Shown here: positions 24,314 through 35,025 of the stretch, piece by piece
Layout of the letters: every line of letters starts with the position of its first letter
Numbering within the stretch: the first letter of the stretch is position 1
Assembly: GCA_965153455.1 (NCBI GenBank)
Contig: OZ234497.1
Span: 8,742,001 to 8,806,000 of the forward strand
From: Sphagnum compactum
Lineage: Eukaryota > Bryophyta > Sphagnopsida > Sphagnales
Reading direction: 5' to 3'
Length of the DNA stretch: 64,000 nt
The notes under the pieces: model-generated
Told to the model about the DNA's origin: nothing
The model's input: the letters and a program-made list of their open reading frames with translations, nothing else
Database searches by the model: none
Translations under genes and position numbers: made by a program

Positions 24314-27300
24314 ATGGCTAGCGACGCACCGTTAGTGGATGCCCCGGAGCTGCTGAGCGAGCTTCGTCGCACGTTCCAAAGCGGGCGCACCAAGAGCCAG
24401 GAATGGAGGTTGGAGCAGTTGCATGCGCTGCTCAAGATGGTGTTGGAGCAAGAGGACGAGATTAGCAAGGCGTTGTCTCTCGACCTCGGCAAGTCTGCTT
24501 ACGAAACCTACTCTTGCGAGGTAATAAAAAAGTTTGAGGGAAAGGGGAGGAGGACGAGTTATTTCCCTTTTTTTCCCACTTCTGCAAAGCAAAGCTTTGA
24601 CATGAACTGAACTACGTTTTGAAGGTCAGTACGTGGATTCCGCCTTTTCTTTCATCCCCTGGAAACAAAAGTTTGGACATTCATGAATGAATGCATGACC
24701 TCCCTCTGAAACTTTGTGAGGTCAGTAAGAGGGTTTCTCTTTCTGTCAGCTTTGTAGCAAGCCTGGAGGTGAGCAAGCTCTGAGGTTTCTTTTTGTGTAG
24801 AGATCAGCTTCCCAAGTTCACGGGCAGTTATTGGCAAGCATTATGAGGAAAGATTTGGCTACTTAGGTTTCAATGTATGAGGGAGAACGTGAGTTTCTGG
24901 GAGAATTGGTAATTCAGCCACCAGTTTTGATATGAATATGATGATGATGTTGCAGTTGGCGTTGTTGATCGATTCATGTAAGCTGGCAATCAAGAGCGTG
25001 AAGAAATGGATGACACCACAACAGGTTTTTTTTCACTGCAAATTTTGATATGAATATGATGATGATGTTGCAGTTGGCGTTGTTGATCGATTCATGTAAG
25101 CTGGCAATCAAGAGCGTGAAGAAATGGATGACACCACAACAGGTTTTTTTTCACTGCAACTAGAGTCTGTTCTTGTTGTTGAATTTGGAGTATTTTGGAG
25201 TTTGTGTTGTTTTCAACTTGGGCTTGATGTTGCAAGATAGGTATTTGATGTGGAATCACTTACAATAATGCTTCTCCAGGTTTATAGGGTGGTGGATGCA
25301 GTTTTGAGAAGAGTTTTGTGATGCAGGTGTCAATTGCACTAGCCACTATTCCAAGCACTGCTATGATACGTCCAGAGCCATTTGGGGTTGCACTGATTAT
25401 ATCTGCATGGAATTTCCCTATCAGTATGTCATACAACATTTGATCTTGTCTCTTAACATCTTTGAACCATTGAGTTGAATTCATTTGGACTCTCAACTAG
25501 TACTTGCTGCCACAGTAATGGCTAAAGAGAGTTTGGCAGGTGAAAGACCTGAATGCACCCTGACATTTTCGTACACATTTTGCAGTATTGGCACTTGATC
25601 CTCTTGTAGGCGCTATAGCTGCAGGATGTGCTGTGGTAATCAAACCATCAGAGGTTGCACCCGCAACTTCAGCTTTTCTTGCTAAGATGATCCCTGTATA
25701 TATGGACAAGGAGGCTATCCGTGTTGTAGAAGGAGGTGTTCAGCAAATCACTGCTTTACTTGACCAGAAATGGGACAAGATATTTTTCACAGGTACTTCT
25801 AATATACTCTTTGTGGATGTCCTTAGTCAGAGCTTGCATCTAGCAGATAGCCAAGTGATTAACTGCCATTTGTTAGCTACCAAACTTATGGCTATGTTCA
25901 TCTCTACGTGCTTCACCACAGGAAATGCCAAGGTTGGAAGAATAATCATGGCTGCTGCTGCCAAGCACCTCACACCAGTGACACTGGAACTTGGTGGGAA
26001 GTGTCCCCTTTACATTGATTCCACAGTGGATTTGAAGGTATGACAGGCTGCACTGTATGCCAGTTTACTGCCACAAATTTTGTTTTCACCATAGCGTCCA
26101 AGGATGCTACTTATGGACCCTATCTTTCTGTGCTATTACTTCAAACAATTTACATTAAGTTTTAGTGTTTGTAGCATCTCCATGCTTCAGGGTAAATGTG
26201 GAGTTGATGTGCCCTTTCCTGTGGAAATGTCTAAGGTGGCAGCAAAGAGAATTGTTATAGGGAAGTGGGGCAGCAGCTGTGGACAAGCTTGTATTTCACC
26301 AAATCATTTACTGGTTGAAGAGTCCTTTGTGCCCACACTGGTAATTCTTCTCCATGCAAGCTTTTGCTTCAAACCAGTACATGGCCAGGAACTCTTTGAA
26401 TCCTTTTGTGACTTGCTAATGATGCATTGTACTGAGCATTTTTGCACTTGGGCTCCTAGATTTCAACCTTGAAGAAGACCATCGTGGACTTCTATGGAGA
26501 GGATCCTCACACTTCCAAAGATTTAGCTCATGTTGTTAACAAGAACCACTTCAAGCGACTCACAGCACTCCTGGATGACCCGGAAACAGCTGATAAAATC
26601 ATTCATGGGGGTGAACGAGATGAGGAGTCACTGTGAGTTCCACTGCTTTGAACACATTGCCCTTGAGTTGCACCATTTATGTTTTTTCCATGGTTAGAGG
26701 TTTTGTACCACTCTGTACAGGAATGTTGTCATCTCCGTAATGTTCCAGTTTTTGATAACACATGAAGAAAATGTTCCTGAGGTGCAGCAGTGAAACTACG
26801 AATGACTGACTTTTTGAATTTTAGAGCTGTCATCCCAAGGTCACAGACTATGTCCTGAACTCCTAGGGGGTGGTTCTGGCGTGTCTTTGTGTACCATCAT
26901 TCTAGAGTAACAATCTTATCAAACAAGAAATTTTCAGGCTGAGAAACAGTTACCAAAGTTCAGCTTTTTGGGCCAACTCATGTTTTGCACATGGACTTAC
27001 TTTGGCTTTCATTCTACTCTCTGCAGATACATTGCTCCAACCTTACTGCTTGATGTTCCTCTGGATGCCCCTATCATGAATGAAGAGATCTTTGGGCCCA
27101 TACTTCCCATCATCACAGTAGGTTTTCACGCCCTACTGACTGCTTCCATCTCCATGCTATCACAATGGAAGAAGTGGCAGAGCTTCATAGAAGAACTTCC
27201 TGCTGGCCACTTTGGAATCCACAAGCATCATTCGTCATCAGTGGATTAGTCATGATCAATAAGTAACAGTGGATGTTTGAACAAGAAAAGTTTGAGGATC

Positions 27301-27871
27301 TGCTGATTTGATTGGCTCTTACTTGATTGACTGGTTGGAGTAGGTGAAGGGACCAGAAGAAGCCATTGATATGATTTCTGACCAGCCAAAGCCACTGGCC
27401 ATCTATGTTTTTACCAATGATAAGGTAGTTCAGGACCAAATGGTGTCCAAAACATCATCCGGTGGCATGGTGATAAACGATGCAGTACTACATGTATGGT
27501 TAAGCTCCTAACTTATGTCTTACATTCACATTATGATCCAATTCACTGCTGCTGAGATACAGAAAGGAGGAGAGATTTCAGGGACACCTAGGTCTTTGTT
27601 TCCTGTGCATGATGTGGGGTGGTGTATTTTGCAGTTTGTTTGCACAAGTCTGCCATTTGGAGGAGTGGGAGAAAGTGGAATGGGTGCATATCATGGCAAG
27701 GCTTCATTTGATGCATTCAGCCACAGGAAGTCAATCCTCTACAGGGGAATGTCAGTAGAGGTATATGCAAGATATCCTCCTTACACAACAAAGAAACAGC
27801 AAATCATTAGGGCTTTGCTTTCAAGAGATTTTGTGGGTCTGCTCCTTGTCCTTTTAGGCTTGAGAAAGTGA
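24314..27871 (+). CDS. ALDH3: Class 3 aldehyde dehydrogenase (ALDH3), 10 exons plus a duplicated exon 2
   Basis: Exons 24314-24520, 24956-25024 (exact copy at 25074-25142), 25327-25423, 25586-25792, 25922-26037, 26191-26340, 26460-26632, 27027-27117, 27344-27493 and 27635-27871 join in frame with GT-AG introns. With one copy of exon 2 the product is 498 residues, the normal ALDH3 size. Visible family marks are ISAWNFPI, ALDPLVGAIAAGCAVVIKPS, FFTG (about 191-194), the general-base Glu in LELGGKCP (about E216), the nucleophile Cys in GQACISPN (about C266), NEEIFGPILPIIT and LPFGGVGESGMG. The C-terminus FVGLLLVLLGLRK is hydrophobic, like the membrane tail of plant ALDH3 members. The enzyme oxidises aliphatic and lipid-derived aldehydes to acids with NAD(P), protecting against stress. 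The ATG at 24314 is used because the GTG three codons upstream is not a plant initiator. All catalytic residues are present; it looks functional. Confidence 0.95.
24925..25160 (+). repeat. 118-bp tandem duplication of ALDH3 exon 2 with both splice sites
   Basis: 24925-25042 and 25043-25160 are identical except for the last base. Each unit contains the 3' end of intron 1 with the acceptor TGTTGCAG, the whole 69-base exon 2 (23 codons, phase 0-0) and a donor GTTTTTTTTC. The spacer between the two exon copies would be an intron of only 49 bases (25025-25073). Confidence 0.97.
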
Positions 27872-30800
27872 GGATGTTGGCATGAGCTCCCTTCAATGAG
27901 GCTCATACCTCATAGGACTCATCTTGTAGTTCAACCAGTGTGAGTGGAGTGATCAGAGTCCGAATTTGACCATAATGCAAGCAATTTGCAAGTGCATTCT
28001 TAGCTATTTGTTGTCTGCATCTTCATGGATATTAATCCATTCCATGGGCTCTGAAGAGGATCATAATGCAAGCAACTTGCAAGAGCATCCTTTAGCTGTT
28101 GTGATGGCTACGACTTCATGGAAAACTTGTCAGTTTATGTTCAAAAGATTAAATGATTCTGTCCTTATAACTTCAGAATTACCTGAATAAAATCCCTGTA
28201 CTTTTGCTCATGAAATGCTCGTGAAAAGGGTTTTATACGAGCGGGTTTTATATGAGCAATGGTTGATATGATTTTGATATTGTTGAATCATATTCTGAGG
28301 AATGACTGAAATCCAACATAGACAAGTTTGCATCTTGTTCTATTAACACAACTAAAGGAGTAGGTTCAAAATATCCTCATTTTGAGCTTGAGTCTTTGCA
28401 AACTACAAGTGTACAGAAATTAGAAATTATAATAGAAGAATGCTGGGGAAATGCAGGTTCTTTATTGATACCCTGGCTGGTTCTTTACCTTCAATTTCAG
28501 ATTTTTAATATTAAGGTATTTAAATATTTTTTCAAAATTTCGTAAGCCAAAAACAAATCTTTGCAATCATTACAAATCTCTAATATCTTTTAAAAAAAAA
28601 GTGTTTTTGTAAGCTCTAATATCTAAACAATAATATGTGATCATATTTGAAAGATATATGAGACAAAAAAGGAAAAGAAAAACATTAATCCTCTCTTAAT
28701 TCATCTTGTTGAAATGAGCTTTCAAGCTCATCTAACTCTTGCTCTAAGTCTGTTCAGAATTGATCAAATCTACCTAATTCTTGTTTAAAATCTAATTTAA
28801 AAATCTATCAAATCTATCAAATTATTAGCAGCTTTGCAACCCGGCCTTGCATTGTTTGGTCAATTCTTCTTCATAAAGATTAATTTTTCAAAAGTTGTTT
28901 AACTATCAATGGCATATTTTCAAATTGATGAAATTTTATCAAAGGATTTTCTTAATAAAATATTCAGATTTCCTCCACCACTCCAAAAGGCATTTGACAT
29001 TTTATCTATCCGCTTGAAATTTATGATATATCAACAATTTTTCATTAACAAAGGGCATTTGATATTTTTTCTATCCGCTTGATATTTATGAATTATCAAA
29101 AAATTTTCATTAACAGATTTTCTTGTACGTTCGTTGGTGTTAACCACTATCTCAAAATTGTTCAAGTTTTTATCTTCATCAATTTTCTAAGCAACAGAAC
29201 TTTTAACTTCGAACAATGGATACAAATGACGATAAGACTTCAAAAGCATGACACAATGATTTCTTATCACTCACTTTAGCTATGGCCACCCCTTTTTCAC
29301 AATCAATAAAAAAAAATCGATCTTTAACTATTGAATTTAGGATTCAACATGAAGGCTAGCATATTATGAGCTTTTCTTTCATCATATTTTGTCAAAAAAT
29401 AAAGGAAAAAATCCATCACCCCAACTCAATATTAAAGTTAAAATCATCATCATTAATGAAAACACCCCATAAAAGGAGATGGTTCATTTCTTGCTTTAGC
29501 TTTAAGCTCATGGATATGTTTGCATTCAAAGCATCAATCAACAACCAATGATCTTCAGACTCATTTAAGATGCAAGCAACGCATGACCTGTGGCACCTTA
29601 ACATCAACTTGTGATTCATCTTTGACACAAAAAATGCCGAAGTGAAAAATTTCTACCATGGGGTTCCATTTTATCCTTTGTTCGTGCAATGTTTTCATAA
29701 TTAATTACATTCTATCATATATTTTTATTAAAAATTTGAAAAAATTGAAAAAATTCTCCTTCAATTTTTTTGTCCAATTTTTATTGCATTCTCAATCATG
29801 AACACATCACATCCTTCATCTTGAAAAATTAGTTCCATTTTTAGATGTGTTAATAAACCAAGGCTGAAAAAACTAAACAATTAAATTATTTCTAGTTTCA
29901 CAAAAAGCGAAAATGCACACAAACTATTCACAAGTTGACCCATTTTTCATGAAAAATTTATGCAAATAAAGTGTTGTCATGTGCAGAATTGCTTCAAAAT
30001 GTCCTTTAAGTAAAAGTTAAAATTGTAAACATTGTTTTCAATTTGGAAGTTGTCCATGCAAAAAAAAACGTAAACATATTATTAGCACATTATCTTCAAT
30101 GCAACAAAAAAAAATGAACACAACCCACAAGAGTTTGGAAAAAAAAACGAACATATTTGAAATGCAAAAGTTTTTGCCAAAGCCTTGCAACCACTAAGTT
30201 TCCACCTCCAATGAAACTCCAACTTGTAGGACAATGCAAGGGTATAGGTAATACCAACCATAAGGGGAAAACCTAGAAAGCAACATGATGAGCATATACA
30301 ACATCATGAACACTAGCAATAACAAAATGAACTTCAATAAAAACATGATGAACACCAACAACCGGCAACAACACAATGAACACCAATAATAGTGCTAATA
30401 CCTTATCAGTTCATTGACAAACAAGATGAAAATCAACAATAACATGATGAACTTTATGAACAACAACATAACCAACACCAACAACATGATAAACACTTCT
30501 AACTAACAACAACACAATCAGCGCCTTACAAAACATGATGGCACTAGAAACAATGTACATTGGTTATAATCTCACTTCCCATGTGACAAAAGTGCCCAAC
30601 CTTACACCCTAAACCTAAACGCAATCTCCACCTTAAACCTTAACTAAGCTTAGACTCCCTACTCTTAGACCCATAAGAACCAAACCATGAGATTATTCAT
30701 ATAACTTACTTGGGTATCAAAATTTGAATTAAAATAAAAATTTCAATTATTTGTGAACTGAGTATCTCCACCTACATCCCGTAAAATCCAAGTATCATCT

Positions 30801-31890
30801 TGGGTATCACCCTGAGTGATATCCAACAGTTTCTTTGCATGAAAATTGGCTGAAAAATTGGGTCAAGTTTTGCACCACAGTTTGGTACCCTCCAAACACT
30901 GGTTTTTTATATTCTGATTTTTAGAAAAATTCCAGAGGTCTTTGATTTCCACATACATTTGACAAAAAAATGGACGAATCCACAAAAATGTATGTAACCT
31001 ATCTAGAAAAAGAAAAAGTTTTAGGAGGACCATTTTGTTGGACACAAATTTATCTTATGATGGTTATTGACTTATGATGGTTATTGAAAGGGCACATTTT
31101 AAAATCATAAAAACCCTCCAACGAGATTTGTAGGGTATTTGCTGGAAAACATTTACCAAGTGGAAGAACCTAAAGGGCATTTTAGAAATCGAAACTCTTG
31201 CATTGGTGGGCATTCCATTTTTCAAAATAATTGATTTAGTGACTTGGCTATGTGGGACAATTGTGGAAACCCATTTGAAATCATTCATCATCTTAAGTAA
31301 GATATAGGGACAAATGGCCACTCATTCTACATCAACCTCTTCCTACATCTTTCTTGTTTGATCTTTGCCCACTCACCTCTTTCTTTTATGCCCAACAAGG
31401 CCTTTGGACGAGGGCACTCCTAGAATTGGGTCTGGATTAGTGTTGGTAGGTTCTTGAATTTGAGCAAGTTCAGGTTAAGTTTTAGGGTCTCCAGATCAAA
31501 GATTTCAAGTTCTCTTGGAATTGCCATTGAAATCTAATCGAGGAATTTGTTTATTTTTGAAATTAAATTAGAACTTGAACTGGGGGTGCTTTCTTATTTT
31601 AAAAAGGTTCAAGTTCTCTAGGAAACACAATTTTATTGTAAAAATATAAACTTAGTTTTACAACTTATTACATTTGATTGATTATACATAATCTTTATTT
31701 TAGAGTATGTGTACTGATTGAACAAACTAATTACACTCTTGTTTTTTTAGTTTAGTTATGTGTAATGAAAATGTATCCAAACTTTGGTTAAATACCAGCT
31801 TAAAATTTTTGGTGAAAAAGACAGGAATTAAAGATTTAAAAAATCCAAAGATTGATCTCAACACTAAACCAAAGGTTCCATCAAGGGTAG
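27872..31890. other. AT-rich spacer downstream of ALDH3
   Basis: No supportable gene. A motif around TTATCTATCCGCTTGA occurs twice, near 29000 and 29065, within a roughly 65-base direct duplication. Between about 30270 and 30530 an AAC/ATG-rich degenerate repeat (variants of AACATGATGAACACCAAC) makes low-complexity open frames. The rest shows only poly-A/T runs and short open frames without recognisable domains. Confidence 0.45.
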
Positions 31891-33415
31891 ACCAATCGAT
31901 GATTGAATACTTAAGCGCTCAGGGCAGGCTGGATCCATTGGGAGGGCTCTGCTGTTTCTTGTGTTCAAACAAAACTCAAACCCCTCCCCTCCTTTTGGTG
32001 CATCTTACACATTAACAATTGTCAAAAATGGAGTAAAAATGAGAAAGTTACAGCCCCCCAAAGTAAAGTAAAGGGGGTTAAGAACTCAAAAAAACAAACC
32101 ACAGAACACTACAAAAGGCCGGTTCTCGAACACCTAAAAAAAATTCTTTGTATATTATTCTATTGTTATTAGAGTTTCAACATGATTTGTAGAACTTCAG
32201 GTGATGTTCCTAAAGCACGTTAAATCGTTTAAAATGAATATGAAATAAGAAAGTTATGAGGCTTCAAAATAAAAGGGGTCCAAAAAGAAAGAAAAAGAAA
32301 ACTCATCTTCTTGTAAGTTGGAAAGCTTCTTATTTTTCTTGTTATTCTTTTCATTACTCTTTTTCCTTTGCACTTCAAAGATGATTTCTAGAGCTTGAGG
32401 TAGCGCTCCCATAACATTTTAAATCACTCAAAATGAAGCACATATGATGAATATATAAATAAATGTTTGATTATGGGACTTGGTAGTGTTATAAATAAAT
32501 GTTGGGACTTGGTAGTGTAAGAGGGAAGTAGGGGTTTAAAGGATAGTTTTGGGGGGCGAGGGAGGGTGAGGATTTTTTTTTTTCATTTTTTTCCCTTGTT
32601 TGCAATGTGTTCCCACAATGTTCCATTTAAGTTTCCAATGGGTTCACATCAGGTTCCAAGTGTTTTCCATAGCACCTCACTTTTATCTCATATGCTTTGA
32701 ACAAATGCTGTTCTCCACGTATATAGGTAGGCCAAAGGGGAGGAACTCTATACTACTACAAAATAGAACCTTCGATTTTGGGGAGCCTCCGTAGTTTCAT
32801 GTATTTTTTGAGCCATGGGCCAATCAAATTGGCTTGTTACCCAAAAAAAATTTTGAACTTGGGGTGCACCTCATCATAGTAGAGGTGAATTAGATCATGG
32901 GTGCACTCATAACTTTAATTTATTTTTTTAAAGGAGCCATATTGATTGGCCCATTCAGCAATTTTTCAGGAACATTGGGCATAACCCCAATAGAATCACC
33001 TCTTTGGACCCTAGTTGCAAAGTCGAAACAATTGTGCTCCCTTAGATTTCACCTTTTCAGTTTATTTTAAACATGGGAGTTGAACTTTGGGCAAAACCAT
33101 ATGGGATATTACAACCTAGGTGCTATTTGGAACATCTTGTGGAACAAATTTGGGAACACATTGGGAACAAGGGGGAACCCAAAAAAATCCCCTCTCCCCA
33201 TACCCCCCTCAAAAAGAAAAAAAGATGGACCATTCATGGGTGCATTGCTGAGCCTTCCCATTGGTTGCATCCACATTTGAAATAGCAGTTGATGAATGAA
33301 TAGCAGATGTGCATTAGATGTGCCAAAAGAAGGCGTTCAAGTTTTGTGGGGACACCAAAAACAACGAAGCCCTCCCTTTGGATCTGGCTTGCCTTGAGCG
33401 CTTAAGTGTTTGCTT
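31890..33415. mobile_element. 1.5-kb imperfect foldback (inverted-repeat) structure
   Basis: Three matched pairs show reverse-complement similarity in nested order. The outer pair is 31905-32005 with 33315-33410, both containing CTTAAGCGCTCA followed by a GGATCCA/GATCCAA block. The middle pair is about 32550-32680 with 33120-33225 (GTGTTCCCA, GTTCCA and a GGGGG block). The inner pair is 32811-32836 with 32931-32959 (ATGGGCCAATCAA). Read inward, both outer arms encode a similar Cys-containing peptide (LSAQGKPDPKGGLRCFWC in the right arm, LSAQGRLDPLGGLCCFLC in the left), so they derive from inverted copies of a coding sequence. The left arm carries about 450 bases more than the right between outer and middle blocks. 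Confidence 0.72.
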
Positions 33416-33959
33416 GTTGGCCATTCTACGCTAATCAACTTAGTGATCATCCAGAGAACGATTTACCCAAATTTGGCTACAGACATACTAGATATGAAAA
33501 TAGAGAAAAAAAACGAAATCTTCCTATATTCTTAGCTATCTATTGGGAACTTATCATTAATATTTGACAATTTGGAAAAAAAAATTCATGGAAAATCCTT
33601 TGCATAAATCAAAATCATAGACTTGCCATGGTTCTTTAATTAATTAATTTTTTCATATTCAAGAGACCCCGGGCATGCTTTCAAAATTTAAGGACAAAAT
33701 GATTTCATCTGGTTTTCAAAGTGCTGGTTCTCACATACTGATTATCAAAAGTTCTATTATTTTCAACAAGAAAATTTTATTTTAAAAAAAAATTACAAAA
33801 ATTACTCAATAAAAGGTCAGAATAACAAAGAGTGAAGAAATATAAATCTTTTTCTTCCAACATTTTAAATGTTCACAACTTCATCTTATTCAAATAAAAT
33901 TTTCAAACTCCTTTAACTCCTTTAAATTCTTATCAATTATCTTCATCAAATTTGAAATG
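33416..33959. other. Spacer between foldback and hAT relic
   Basis: AT-rich; nothing recognisable. Confidence 0.4.
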
Positions 33960-35025
33960 TGATTTATAAAAATTCTAAGATCACTTGGCCATTTTTGCTC
34001 ACACAAGTCAATTTCTTTAGATTGTTCGATTGTAAACAACATCTCTTTAAATTTACAAGGATGCTTGCTAAAGATTTTTTTTTTTCAATCTGAATTTGTG
34101 ATTTTATGATGTTTAAGATTTGGTGCACCAAAAAACCAACAATAAGAAACATGATTTCATATTTTCCTCATCATTTGATTTTGCAAACTTGTGACCAAAA
34201 TTATAGATGTAATCTTAGTATTCTCAACAAGTGTAATTCAAAGAAAATTCAAGTACAAAAAAATCAAATAATAAAAAATAAAAAATTACATTGTCTTCAT
34301 TGGAATACTTTAGTTTTCTAACATGAAGTTTAGAATCTTCATAAGCCTTTTTCCATTCATATCTGCCTTTCCTAAAAATTTCAAACCAAGTCATAAATTT
34401 CTACAATTCTAATTGTGTAAACTTGATTGAAACAAATTTCATTTTTAAAAACTTGCTCATTATTTGTAGCATACTAACATGCTTTGAAGAAAGCATGACC
34501 AAAACAAGTACTTTGAAAACTTTTGATTCAAACTTAAAATTTCACATTTCACAATAGATTTTAAGGCAATTGTCATGGTATTCAAATTTAACCCTTCATT
34601 TTTGACATAAATGACAATTTTTCTTTTAAACCCATATTGATCAAACAATTCTCTTAGATTGTTGGCCAAGGTTTGACAAGTTGTTTATGTGACTTCAAAC
34701 AAACCAATAGTCACAGGTTTAAGTTACCGAATCAAATCCCAACAAATTAATGACAATAGCAAATATATCATGAACTCTCTTAAACATCCATAAATCAAAA
34801 CTTTGTTGTAAAAATGTAATTTACTAATTTTGGCAAAACATATATATTCCACCAAATTTGGTAATATTTCTTGAAAATACTACTTTTTGGAAGGGAAGAC
34901 AAGTCAAGAACACAAATATTAAACCATATGTTGAACCAAATATTCTCCACAAATTGTAAGGGCAATGGATTTGTCACAATTAAGAGGCCAAGGTCTTGCA
35001 AAATTTTTTTTGGTTGCACATCATT
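33960..35025 (-). mobile_element. hAT-family transposase relic
   Basis: Reading the minus strand from about 35020 downwards gives LQDLGLLIVTNPLPLQFVEN, FKKYYQIWWNIYVLPKL, FDLWMFKRVHDIFAIVINLL, then after a frame change KPVTIGLFEVT, then LANNLRELFDQYGFKRKIVI and NEGLNLNTMTIALKSIVKCE. This order (the LPxxFVE, FDLWM, IGLFEV and YVKDEGxNLNTM-like blocks) is that of plant hAT/RICESLEEPER-type transposases as I know them. Stops and at least two frameshifts interrupt it, so it is inactive. The zinc-finger N-terminus and the dimerisation C-terminus were not found. Confidence 0.75.
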
